Part shown: positions 22,633-32,457 of the stretch, piece after piece
How the letters are laid out: each line of letters begins with the position of its first letter
Position numbering within the stretch: position 1 is the stretch's first letter
NCBI GenBank assembly: GCA_015501055.1
Contig: JADNYV010000029.1
Span: 1-64,000, forward strand
Source of the DNA: Mucidula mucida
Lineage: Eukaryota > Basidiomycota > Agaricomycetes > Agaricales > Physalacriaceae
Length of the DNA stretch: 64,000 nucleotides
Direction: 5' to 3'
Made by a program: the position numbers and the translations under genes
The notes under the pieces: generated by a model
What the model was told of the DNA's origin: nothing
What the model saw: only the letters and a program-made list of their open reading frames with translations
Database searches by the model: none

Positions 22633-23491
22633 AGGTATAAGAAGCTTTTCTTGACCATCGTAATCCTAAGAAGATCAAAACATGGCTAACCCTGGCTAGT
22701 CTTCGACGAATTGCGAAGGCTGTGGAGACAATCACGCCGACCGGGTGAAATGCACTCGCCGGAAGTAAGGACGCCGGAGAGTCGGAATGACTGACTTGAC
22801 AAGCTCCAGCTGCCAGCAGGAGATGCAGATGAGCACAGGTGAGTCACTAAAAGGCTGTCACTACGACCGGTAGATAGACTCGAGTGGTGAGCACGAGAGG
22901 AACAAGCTCCAAGAAATGTAGAGCGCGTCGGGTCAAACACAGAACGTGGGCGACGGAAGGGAAACAGAACCCGGTTTGAACCGCTCAACGGTAGACTGTT
23001 CACATGATACCTCGCCATAAACAGAAGACTTGAAGCTGGAGCTGACTTGATGATATCTTGTTGCCTGTACGAAGCCTTGAGTTGAAATAGTATCATCATG
23101 TCGGGAATTCACAAGAGTAAAATAGGACATTTACTTACCTCTGGTTGTCTCCCTCCCAAAGGAAAAAGTTTCATATCGCCTTATCGAAATCTCTTTTGGA
23201 GAAGCACGAGAAGCTTGTTCGACTTTGAAGCCGGTCTGTTTCCATTATTTTCTTTCCATGTGTCCCGACCGATGTTGTTGCGCCAAGGGAGGCAATGTCA
23301 GGCTGTTCGATTATATGCGGCTCTTTGAGGAGCAGAGTTTATCGGCTCCATATGCTGTGACTGCGGGTGCAAGACGCTGAACAGAATCCACTTGAGAGCG
23401 CTTGAGAGCATGTTGATAGTAAGAGGCAACGCCGATCGTTCAGACCTATTCGGAGAGACCAGTTGATTTTGGGGTACCCTAAAATCACTAG
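22633..23491. other. Intergenic between the two DUF6534 genes
   Basis: A 137-codon minus-strand open frame (22686-23099) has no family signature and an unusual Ser/Arg-rich composition; I do not regard it as a gene. Confidence 0.4.
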
Positions 23492-24277
23492 CTATAAATC
23501 CGAATGCACAGATACCTCCCTCGTAATACTAATAGTAAGAGGTAGTGACGGAGGCAAATCACCTGTAGTACCGGAAGACGAAGAGTAAGCACTAGTACTT
23601 GCGAACACTTTATTGAATTGTAGATGAACAGACTCTGTGGAGTGATTATCCGCCTGATCTCGAGCCAAGATTCTGAACCGCGCGTTGATGACCATGACCA
23701 TCGCGTTCGCGTACAGCTTTGGCAGCCATAATGAAATGGAGATGTAAAGACATTCATTTGGGAACGCGAAGAATATGATGAGATCGATGATGGCTACAAC
23801 GGCTGAAGAGTGTGTTAGTTTTTTTGTAAGTGCTGGATCGGCGCACTGACCTGTCAGCGTTCCCGTTTCTACACTTACGCGGATGAGCTTGGAGATCAAG
23901 AGCCGCGTATGTCGAAATCCTGTATCGCATTTTGCGAGCTAAGGAAAAGAAAACTCGTCACAACTATGATGAGAACGCTGCAGCGGGAATACTTGCATAA
24001 CGAGTCATGAAGATAGCGATGAGGATATCACAGACGGCTGCGCCACCGCACCAGAACTACAGAGTACATCAGTTAACTGTGAGCAAGTTAAAAGTGTGGT
24101 GTATTACTCCAATAGCAAGCGACGGGGATTTTCCAGTGAGTTGGCTCAAAGAGCCTATAATGTACGCGTAATAACCACTTAAGAGCCCCGCCCCTGCGCT
24201 TCCTAAGGCAATCTAGCAACGACTCAGCATTCCTGAAAATATGGCCCAAAAGAGACTACTCACGCTTGAGATAATAA

Positions 24278-24288
24278 GCGGGACTATC
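24278..24288. repeat. LINE target-site duplication, left copy
   Basis: GCGGGACTATC, identical to 30537-30547. It is part of the DUF6534 coding exon. Confidence 0.95.
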
Positions 24289-24453
24289 GGGACGCACCTT
24301 GTTTTAGCACCATCACCAAGCCCTTTTTTCCCACGGTGCAAATACCACCGAATCGACAGGAAGGCTGCTTGGACTGGACAGGCGTAGCGTATATACTTCG
24401 TGTTTTTCGTGTCTACTGCTTCGGAAATCGTATAGAGAGTTCGACGTCGCGAA

Positions 24454-26268
24454 ATGACCACCCCCCGGAGGCGCTCCGAGGCCCCGGATGACCCAGACGA
24501 CATAGAAATCGTCAACTTCGCTAACAAAGAGGAAAAGAGCCTCATGCTTAGAGCGACAGCACAGAGAGCGATACTAAAGGAGACAAAGGTGCTGGACAGT
24601 CCGGGAACAACACTAACCTCCGTTAGAGACGACGTCTTCGCGGCGGTCACCGCGCTATTAAAAGACATGAAGGCTTCGACTCGGCAAGCAAAAAGCTACG
24701 CGACGCAGCTGACCGCCGTCCTAGAACTCATGAGAATCGACGATGCAGTGGGATTGCAGAACGAGACCGCGCGCGTAGCTGCCACCGCCAATCTCTTGGC
24801 CTCCAACATCAAGACACTCACGGAGCTGACGAACAGTCTTCAACACACGGTGACGACGCAGACGGAAGCCATCACAACCACCGCCGACCACATAAACTCC
24901 CTCCGCGATGTTGCCACCACGCTCCAAGCCACCCCCATGCCCCAGAACACCCAGCCCTTCTCATATGCCGGCGCGCTCGCGCAGAACCCTAACCCTACCA
25001 ACCCGCCACAAACATCCTCGCTCCCATCCACCCACGCCGACGCCATAGCTAAAGGCGACCTTGCAGAGCGACGAATAATAGTAAAACCGGCAGTCATTCG
25101 CGCGGGAGACCCCGCCCTCTTCAGTGACAAGAGCGAGCGCGAAATACTTGACATCTGCCAGACGGCACTCCTTGACGCGGTCGATAACACCTATGGCCAA
25201 AAGCACGGCCTCGAACCAGTCATATCTGGAATCAATAAGATCAATGCAGGAGGATTCATAGCCCATACTCTCGACACCGAGACGTCCCTCCTCCTCGAAG
25301 ACATCGATCTCAAAAGCCAATTCGAATCCCTTATAGCCACAGCTGCCGGGGTTGATGTAATCGCCCAGCGACAACTATTCGCTGTCTTGGCCCAATTTGT
25401 CCCCGTCACATTTCGCGCTGATGACAGCGATGAGCTACGCTATGTCGAACGCTCGTCCGGACTCCCGGACCTAGCAATATCCACTGCCAGATTCGTAAAA
25501 CCTCCGCAGCGACGACGCGCTGGACAGCGCGTAGCCAACGTTATACTGGGCTTTGCTACAAGAGAGGGCGCCAATGAGGCCATACGCGGTGGAATATCCA
25601 TGGACGGCAAGCTTGTACACGTACATCGCGATCTTCCCCAACCGTCGAAGTGCAACAACTGTCAGAGGATGCCGCGCAACCACGACGCGAAGGATTGCCC
25701 CAATGAGAGGCAGTGCGCGAGATGCGCGAAGGACCATGACACGAAGGACTGCCAGGTGCAGGATACAAAGGACTTCTTTTGTGCCAATTGCGGAACGGCA
25801 GGTCACGGGGCCGCGTCAAGGGAATGCCCGCACATGCTGAAAATTGCTGATGATATGGCTAAGCGTCAAGTAGACGCGGGATATCGATACTTCCCCACAC
25901 GCAACCCAACGACCTGGACGAAACTCGAAACACAAGACGCACCGGCTCGGGCTGCGACCCAGCAACGGGGAGCCTTCCCAGTGTATCGACCTCATCATGC
26001 GCGCGTGGAACAGCTGTTGCGTCAGCCATCTGGTTACCAGAGAGGCAGACCTCAGCAACGCAAGCTCACGGCGACTAATAATACACCGCTGGGGACAAAG
26101 AAGGCCCAATATGTTTTTGAGCATCCCAGAGGCACGCTGGCCGGAAATCAGGAGCGAGCGCTCAACTCACAAGGACGGTCGCCCACCCCAATGAGCGAGA
26201 TGAGACAAGCCAACCTCGAAGCAACCTTCCGGCGATCCATCTCCCTCCCACGATCACCTCATGATTAG
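24454..26268 (+). CDS. LINE ORF1, Gag-like RNA-binding protein with CCHC knuckles
   Basis: The product is 604 residues. The N-terminal half is helical and Thr/Ala/Gln-rich, with a probable coiled coil (residues about 60-150, 'KTLTELTNSLQHTVTTQTEAITTTADH'). Three clustered zinc knuckles lie at residues about 399-455: CNNC...H...C, CARC...H...C and CANC...H...C. ORF1 proteins of this group bind element RNA and act as chaperones. The stop TAG (26266-26268) overlaps the start of ORF2 by 8 nt, so ORF2 may be made by termination-reinitiation. No damage is seen. Confidence 0.9.
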   Translation: MTTPRRRSEAPDDPDDIEIVNFANKEEKSLMLRATAQRAILKETKVLDSPGTTLTSVRDDVFAAVTALLKDMKASTRQAKSYATQLTAVLELMRIDDAVGLQNETARVAATANLLASNIKTLTELTNSLQHTVTTQTEAITTTADHINSLRDVATTLQATPMPQNTQPFSYAGALAQNPNPTNPPQTSSLPSTHADAIAKGDLAERRIIVKPAVIRAGDPALFSDKSEREILDICQTALLDAVDNTYGQKHGLEPVISGINKINAGGFIAHTLDTETSLLLEDIDLKSQFESLIATAAGVDVIAQRQLFAVLAQFVPVTFRADDSDELRYVERSSGLPDLAISTARFVKPPQRRRAGQRVANVILGFATREGANEAIRGGISMDGKLVHVHRDLPQPSKCNNCQRMPRNHDAKDCPNERQCARCAKDHDTKDCQVQDTKDFFCANCGTAGHGAASRECPHMLKIADDMAKRQVDAGYRYFPTRNPTTWTKLETQDAPARAATQQRGAFPVYRPHHARVEQLLRQPSGYQRGRPQQRKLTATNNTPLGTKKAQYVFEHPRGTLAGNQERALNSQGRSPTPMSEMRQANLEATFRRSISLPRSPHD

Positions 26269-29200
26269 TACACCGACATCTGAAAATCGACGCGACGACT
26301 CTTACCTGCGTTTCTGGTCTATAAATCTCAACAGATCTTCAGCAGCACAGTCAGACTTTATTCACCGAGTCCATAAGGACGACGATTTCGTTTTTATTCA
26401 AGAGCCACATATTAATTTCCTAGGCAATACAACAGTCACATCTAATTGGGTATCAGTATACCCGCCGGGACACTTGGATAAGTCAGGCGACACTCGCTCA
26501 GTCATGCTGGTGAACGCGCGTATAGCGTCGGAAGCATGGACGGTTATACCCATACCGTCGCCGGATGTTACAGCCATCACGCTTACCACGGAGCACTTCG
26601 ACCTCGTCCTCATAAACATCTATAATGATGGTGATCACGATAGAACGATACCTCTCGTCGACCAATACATCTCCTCTCACTTCCCCCCACAAGCTCGCCC
26701 GCGATACTTCATAATTGCGGGTGACTTCAACCGGCATCATCCACAATGGGACGAACTTCGTAATAGTCATCTCTTCACGGCGGCTAACCTAGGAAAGGCG
26801 GAAACTCTGCTTAGATTTCTTGGGAAACACGGACTCAAAATGGCCTTACCAGCAGGAATACCAACGCTTCAGTCCCTAGCCACAGGAAACCACACGCGCA
26901 CGGACAACGTCTTCTGTTCAGAGCAGATAATTGAGACCTTCTCTGAGTGCGACGTGCATCACGAGGCACGACCTACACGCACCGACCACTACCCAATCTT
27001 CAGCTGTATCGATATCCAAATCGAAATGGCGCAGCCGCGAGAACGCTTAAATTTTGCAGCAACAAACTGGGACGCGTTCGCAGGTGAACTTGGACGGCAG
27101 TTGGGAGCCATGCCGCAGCCACAGCCCGTGGACGATAAGGATTCGCTATATACTACCATAGCTGAGCTGGATAAGGCAGTATGGAATGCCATCGATAAGC
27201 ATGTGCCCAAGGCACGACCATCTCCACACACGAAGCGCTGGTTCACGCCAGAGATACGCCAGCTTCAGCTTGCATCTCGACGGCTACATCGAAAATCCAA
27301 AAAATACCGCAATATCACAGATCATCCAGTGCATGACGAGACGAAGCAATCCCGAACGGTGTTGGCAGATGCGATACTCCATGCGAAGAGATTGCACTGG
27401 GAAACATGGTTAGAAAACACGACAGGCGACGACATGTGGGAAAAATGTGCGTACATATCCCAGCCACCATCAGATGGTGCACGCGTTCGCATTCCCGACC
27501 TCAAGACGGGTGAGGGCTTAACAGCTCGAGTTCTTCGCACAAATGAAGACAAAGCGACTCTCTTTAAATCCCAGTTCTTCCTCCCGCGACCGTTAACCAA
27601 TTTAGTGCCCCCGAATGTGCAATACCCGCCGCCAGCTTGGGAGTTCGCTCCACCAACCGATGACCAGATACTAGATGCACTGCGAGGTATGAAGAAGGGC
27701 AAAGCCACCAAACCGGGGTCAGTACCGAACGATGTGCTCAACAGGTTTGCGACACAGCTAGCACCTAGGCTGGGACCCATATTCCGAGCCATCTTCGAAC
27801 TGGGAGAGCATCCGGACAGCTTCAGCTCCTCAACCACGCTGGTATTTCGAAAGCCGGGGAAAAAGAACTATTCTGACCCCGGTGCATGGAGACCGATTAC
27901 ACTGTCGCACGGATGGGGTCGAGCACTCAACGCGACGATGACAAGAGTAATGCTTGCAGAAGTCGAGCTCCGTGGGTTGATACCCGCACATAGTTTTGGT
28001 GGACGACCAGGACGGGCTACAACTGACTCGATCCAGCTCCTGGTCTCCTTCATAAAGGATGCATGGCGCGGAGGTGATGTAGTATCCGCACTATATCTTG
28101 ACGTGAAAGGCGCGTTTCCCAGCGTCGACATACCGCGACTAGCCCACAACCTTCGCATGCGCGGAATACCGCACCAAATCACCGATTGGCTCATTTCACG
28201 GTTCGAAAAGAGGCGCACAACCATGGCATTCGACGACTTCCTCTCCGATGAGTTTCCAGTGGAAAACGGGCTGGACCAAGGCGATCCGATTTCACAGCTG
28301 ATATACATCCTGTACAACGCCGGCCTTCTCGAGATAATCATAGATGAGGATGGGATCATAATGCTGATCTTCGTCGACGATGCGGTAATCCTCGCGAGGG
28401 CGAAGAACTTTGATGGACCCGGGGGCACGCACGAGATTTTGAAGAGAGTGATGGAGCAGGACGAAGGCGTCCTAAAATGGGCAAGAGACCATAACTGCAC
28501 TTTTGGTATTGCTAAGTGGCAGCTAGCGGATTATACAGCGAAGACGCGCCCAGCCGGAGTCGACCCCGCGAACCCAAGGAAGAAGAAAAGGGAACCAGCA
28601 GTAGGAACCGGAATAATGATAGGAGGAAGGTTTATTGAAGTGAAAACAGTGGCGAAGTTCCTGGGGCTCTTGATTGACGCAGGATTGAGATGGAGGGAGC
28701 AGGGTGCAGAAGTGGTGAGGAAAGGGAGTGACTGGATATTGGCGTTCCGACGAGTGGCAACAGTGGCAAAAGGGATGAAGATGAAGTTTGTCCGACGCGC
28801 ATACCTGGGCACGGCGATACCGCGAATGCTCTACGGGGCAGATCTCTTCCTCACGCCTAAGAGGTATACACCAAAGCTGAGGAAGGACCGCAGGAGCAGC
28901 CACCCAATCATCCGGCAACTCGAGTCGATACACCGACAAGCAGCCATTATCATCACGGGCGCTATGCGAACGACGGCCGGCGACATTTTGAACATACATG
29001 CGAATATGCTGCCCATGGACCTCATTGTCGACCAACACCTCCAACGCGCAGTTGTGCGATACGCGACACTCCCCGAAACACATCCAATGCACAAACGCAT
29101 TAGACGAGCAGCGAGACACCCCGACATCAAACGACATCGATCACCGCTACACTGGCTTGTCCAGAAATACAGAATAACACCTAATAACATCGAAACGATC

Positions 29201-30307
29201 CAGTCAGTACGGTACAACACGACATGGAAGACCAAAACGATAAACATACCCGTGCGGGACGCAGTGGAAGGGATACAGTTGGATGAAGAGGACGAGGGGC
29301 TGAGGATCTACACCGACGGATCAGGATATGAGGGAGGAGTAGGCGCGTCGGCAGTGATGTTCGACGGGGATGAGAAGGTTGACGAGATGAGGGTTCATCT
29401 CGGGCCTGCAGAACTACACGAGGTATACGAAGGAGAAGGTGGAGGTTTGGTGTTAGCGATGGCGCTCCTAAAGAGAGTGCGACGGCGGGTAACAAGAGTG
29501 GTTATATGTGTTGACAGCACGGCGGCGCTGCGCGCCGCCGCGTCCAGAAAACCAGGACCGGCGCACTACATCTTCGACGCGTTCCACAAAGCGGTCGACG
29601 ATGTCCAGAGGAAACACCCCGGAATACGCATCGAGATGCGTTGGGTACCGGCTCATCTGGATATACCAGGGAACGAGGCAGCGGACCAGGAGGCAAAAAA
29701 GGCAGCAGAGGATCCGATAGCGTCAACGGACAGAGCACAATTGCCGCGCATATTTCGCAAGCCGCTACCGGCTAGCGCGACGGCCGTCAAACGCGTCTTT
29801 CAGCAAAAGTTGCAGACAGTAGCGAAAAAGAGATGGCGAACATCAGAGAGGCGAACAAAGTTCAAACACATCCACGCGGCAGATGCCATCACGCTCGGCA
29901 AGAGGTACACAAACCTTATCGAGCCCCTCTCACGCCGAGTCGCTTCCCTCATCACCCAGCTTCGAACGGGACACGCCCCTCTTAACGCACATCTCCACAG
30001 AATCCGCAAAGTCGATTCCGCAGAATGCCCCTCCTGCCGTTACCACAAAGAAGACGTCTTTCACTACCTCTTACGCTGCCCGGCTCATCGTGAGCATCGC
30101 GAGCGCCTTATACGACGCGTTAAACCCAAAGCCAACGAGCTCAAGCTGTCACATCTCCTTGCCGAACCAAAGAACATCCCACATCTGATACAATTTGTCT
30201 CCGACACAGCACGCTTCACCACAGACTTCACACCCGTACAACAGCCGCGATTACCTCCCCGTCCACATGCTGCCACACGAGACCCATTCCAGAACGCCAT
30301 GTTCTGA
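26261..30307 (+). CDS. LINE ORF2: endonuclease, reverse transcriptase, RNase H
   Basis: The product is 1348 residues. The apurinic-like endonuclease occupies residues about 10-240: 'FIQEPH' (catalytic Glu), 'GDFNRHHPQW' and 'RTDHYPIF'. RT lies at about 480-760: 'WRPITLSHGWGRAL', 'YLDVKGAFPSVD' (first catalytic Asp), 'DQGDPISQLIYILYNAG' and 'FVDDAVI' near residue 703. RNase H is at about 1015-1145: 'YTDGSGYEGG', 'EGEGGG', 'CVDSTAAL' and 'AHLDIPGNEAAD', with all acidic residues kept. A C-terminal 'CPSCRYHKEDVFHYLLRCPAH' (near 1255) is the usual Cys/His motif. It nicks target DNA and copies element RNA into it. All signature residues are present. Confidence 0.93.
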   Translation: MISTPTSENRRDDSYLRFWSINLNRSSAAQSDFIHRVHKDDDFVFIQEPHINFLGNTTVTSNWVSVYPPGHLDKSGDTRSVMLVNARIASEAWTVIPIPSPDVTAITLTTEHFDLVLINIYNDGDHDRTIPLVDQYISSHFPPQARPRYFIIAGDFNRHHPQWDELRNSHLFTAANLGKAETLLRFLGKHGLKMALPAGIPTLQSLATGNHTRTDNVFCSEQIIETFSECDVHHEARPTRTDHYPIFSCIDIQIEMAQPRERLNFAATNWDAFAGELGRQLGAMPQPQPVDDKDSLYTTIAELDKAVWNAIDKHVPKARPSPHTKRWFTPEIRQLQLASRRLHRKSKKYRNITDHPVHDETKQSRTVLADAILHAKRLHWETWLENTTGDDMWEKCAYISQPPSDGARVRIPDLKTGEGLTARVLRTNEDKATLFKSQFFLPRPLTNLVPPNVQYPPPAWEFAPPTDDQILDALRGMKKGKATKPGSVPNDVLNRFATQLAPRLGPIFRAIFELGEHPDSFSSSTTLVFRKPGKKNYSDPGAWRPITLSHGWGRALNATMTRVMLAEVELRGLIPAHSFGGRPGRATTDSIQLLVSFIKDAWRGGDVVSALYLDVKGAFPSVDIPRLAHNLRMRGIPHQITDWLISRFEKRRTTMAFDDFLSDEFPVENGLDQGDPISQLIYILYNAGLLEIIIDEDGIIMLIFVDDAVILARAKNFDGPGGTHEILKRVMEQDEGVLKWARDHNCTFGIAKWQLADYTAKTRPAGVDPANPRKKKREPAVGTGIMIGGRFIEVKTVAKFLGLLIDAGLRWREQGAEVVRKGSDWILAFRRVATVAKGMKMKFVRRAYLGTAIPRMLYGADLFLTPKRYTPKLRKDRRSSHPIIRQLESIHRQAAIIITGAMRTTAGDILNIHANMLPMDLIVDQHLQRAVVRYATLPETHPMHKRIRRAARHPDIKRHRSPLHWLVQKYRITPNNIETIQSVRYNTTWKTKTINIPVRDAVEGIQLDEEDEGLRIYTDGSGYEGGVGASAVMFDGDEKVDEMRVHLGPAELHEVYEGEGGGLVLAMALLKRVRRRVTRVVICVDSTAALRAAASRKPGPAHYIFDAFHKAVDDVQRKHPGIRIEMRWVPAHLDIPGNEAADQEAKKAAEDPIASTDRAQLPRIFRKPLPASATAVKRVFQQKLQTVAKKRWRTSERRTKFKHIHAADAITLGKRYTNLIEPLSRRVASLITQLRTGHAPLNAHLHRIRKVDSAECPSCRYHKEDVFHYLLRCPAHREHRERLIRRVKPKANELKLSHLLAEPKNIPHLIQFVSDTARFTTDFTPVQQPRLPPRPHAATRDPFQNAMF

Positions 30308-30389
30308 TTTCACGCATCAGCCGAAACGCACTCGAGATAACCCGCGACACATCTACACGGGAATAGGATTGTCGTAACCCGGCCATCCT

Positions 30390-30408
30390 GAGCACCCTTC
30401 GGGTGCTC
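30390..30408 (+). promoter_or_regulatory. Hairpin in the LINE 3' UTR
   Basis: GAGCACCCTTCGGGTGCTC is a perfect 8-bp stem with a 3-nt TTC loop, about 80 nt after ORF2 and 105 nt before the A-tract. A 3' hairpin can be the recognition signal for the reverse transcriptase in some LINE groups; that role is inferred here. Confidence 0.55.
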
Positions 30409-30536
30409 GAGCAGAATAGAGGAAGAAGCAGGAGCCACAAACATGCCATTGATATATATAGCTACGTAGAAAGACTCGAACATGTACTGCTGTACGCAAG
30501 AGTATAAAATTGGAAAAAAAAAAAAAAAAAAAAAAA

Positions 30537-30547
30537 GCGGGACTATC
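30537..30547. repeat. LINE target-site duplication, right copy
   Basis: GCGGGACTATC directly after the A-tract, identical to 24278-24288. Confidence 0.95.
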
Positions 30548-31119
30548 CTGTGCCGCTTCGACAAAATAAAAATTCTATAGGCATAGAAGAGCTGGCTTGC
30601 ACACGAAACTGTTGGTTTGAGTTCAGCACAAGACGATCAGAGGAATGAAAGTGCAGTCTTTATAACCTAGTCCGCTCATGATAGGGATCGTCAGCCAGTG
30701 GAAGTGTATCGCAGGCAAGGAGTCAACGTCCCCGAAACCGTACACGAATATCGCGAACGCATCGTAGATAACAAATGCCGTCTGGACGACTTCCATCGCG
30801 TAAACTCCGTACACCAAACACGTCGTCACCAAGCGGTCTCGCACGCTGGCCTCGTAGTATATATCTAAAGAGGACCTTAGCAGATATCTGCGAAATCCTG
30901 GCAGGAAAACGAACAGGTCTGGACGGACAACGTGCTAAAGAGGCAGCAATGAATCATGAATCCAGTGAGCTGGGCTGTGCTCAGAGGGTATTCCTCAATC
31001 AGAATTTTAGGACCTTACCAGCGGAGCAGATCTAACGACTAGAGGTCGAAAAACACGTCATAAACTTGAATTCAGCAGTAGACTCACGAACGAATCTGGT
31101 CTTGTGGAATGGGCGCCAT

Positions 31120-31557
31120 CCTGAGAGCTACAGAGATGACCTAACACATTCCTGTTATTATGAGGAACTGACTTCAGGTCCATACCTGTTCCAGACTAGC
31201 GAGGGTCGCAATGTTAATTAGAGTGTGGCGAGAGCTATGAGGGCTAAGTTCAGTCCGCACAAAGTCCGGGATGGACTACCGGCGAACCATCATCATATCA
31301 GCCGGACTACCGGTACTGTCTACATACCTCGGTCAAGATGAAGACAGATGACTCACTGACCATGCGATGGTCAAACGCGGAGGATGAAGTCGGCGCATGC
31401 GAACATGACAGGCGCAATGGACGCGCGTTTCACGACGCGTGAAAATTCATATGAGCCCAAAATACGTGATGACAGTGTAAATACAGAAAGCGCCGACATC
31501 TTTGATTCCAGTCAGACTCGAACCGCAACGTGAAGCAACGCATGGCACTCACAGCTA
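31120..31557. other. Intergenic upstream of DUF6534 copy 2
   Basis: No gene seen; expected promoter region of the minus-strand DUF6534 gene and 3' region of the next minus-strand gene. Confidence 0.4.
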
Positions 31558-32453
31558 TCAAACTTTTCGCTTTTTATTGGGCGAATCTTCCGAGTCCGAA
31601 ATGACGAGAACAGAAGGACTTCGCTTCTGCCTGGTTGTACTTTCAACCGCAGAGTTTGATTTCGCATGCACCTTTTCTTCTGGATTCTCTTGCTCCTCAT
31701 CATCATATTCGTCCTCGTCCTCATCCGAGTCCCCTCCTCCGTCGCTAGAATCAGAATCAACTTCCCCAAGCGCTAAATTCGGGCCATAAACTTTCAAAGT
31801 TTGTCTCTCCACCTTGACGCTCCAAGTCTCGTACTTTGTAAACTGTTTCTCGGCGCGAAAAGGCTTCCTGTGATAGATTGCACATTTATGCATTTCTGTA
31901 GCCGTATTTCATACCTGAGATCCCAGTGCCCCACAAACCCGAGATCCTCTTCATCATCCAATCCCCCGTACTCCTCATTGTCCATGGCCTCCCGCGCCCT
32001 GCGTATGGCAGCCCGGTTCGCGGACTTGAGCGTTAAATAGAGGGTGCGCTTTACATCTCGCGTTTCCTCCGAGGAATGCCAACAATTGCTTTCGGAAATC
32101 TCGACGACAGCAAAGACAGTTATACCGGAGTCCTGCATGGATCTAGACGCGCCAGAAATAAGTAAGGCGTAGAAAAGTAATGATGGTTGTGCGAGAGCAA
32201 GGTAAGGAACGTTCACATGCTATTCACTCATAGAGTCATACCATCTGAACGCTTGTAAAGCTTCTGCATAAGTGACATTTGGACAGTCTGAGTAAGAAAT
32301 ACTTTTGTCTAAGTATGTAAACAATCGAAATGCCAACATTCGTGAATTGTGGAGATATAAATTAACAAGTCGTGAGCTATGTAAAAAGTCCAATATTCTG
32401 AAGACAATGGTTTCGAGAAGCGTCAATCGGCGGAATAAACAATGATGCAACAA
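31558..32453 (-). CDS. Hypothetical protein with acidic C-terminus
   Basis: Two C-terminal exons are well supported. One runs from about 32150 down to 31916 ('GITVFAVVEISESNCWHSSEETRDVKRTLYLTLKSANRAAIRRARE...GHWDLR'). A 52-nt intron follows, then the last exon ('KPFRAEKQFTKYETWSVKVERQTLKVYGPNLALGEVDS...') with a long Asp/Glu/Ser tract and a basic end, 'SPNKKRKV', that resembles a nuclear localisation signal. An upstream open frame to 32453 ('YAEALQAFRWYDSMSE') may be an earlier exon, but I could not find a splice that joins it in frame. The start is therefore uncertain. No known domain is recognised. Confidence 0.55.
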
Positions 32454-32457
32454 ATCT

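Larger units (their letters stand above)
24289..30536 (+). mobile_element. Full-length Tad/I-type LINE retrotransposon, both ORFs open
   Basis: The element is 6.25 kb: 5' UTR 24289-24453, ORF1 24454-26268, ORF2 26261-30307, a short 3' UTR and an A-tract at about 30513-30536. It is flanked by an 11-bp target duplication, GCGGGACTATC, at 24278-24288 and 30537-30547. The 5' end abuts the duplication directly, so it is not 5'-truncated as far as can be seen. ORF2 has endonuclease, RT and RNase H domains, the make-up of the fungal Tad/I group. Intact frames and a perfect target duplication suggest a young insertion. Confidence 0.93.
23492..31119 (-). pseudogene. DUF6534 membrane protein gene split by a LINE (copy 2)
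   Basis: The 5' part lies at 30537-31119: start MAPIPQDQI at 31119, then 'LVRSAPL', 'LTGFMIHCCLFSTLSVQT', and after a 50-nt intron 'YIYYEASVRDRLVTTCLVYGVYAMEVVQTAFVIYDAF'. The next exon, 'SQLFYAYRIFILSKRHRIVP', is cut at 30537-30547. It resumes at 24288 as 'LIISS', beyond the inserted LINE. The 3' part (23492-24288) gives 'LISKLIRVSVETGTLT' and 'LPKLYANAMVMVINARFRI'. Apart from the LINE I see no damage, so the gene was probably working until recently. It is a tandem paralog of the gene at 21147-22632. Confidence 0.85.

Noticed and set aside
22686..23099. 137-codon minus-strand ORF between the DUF6534 genes
   Set aside because: No family signature, odd Ser/Arg-rich composition, no splice context.
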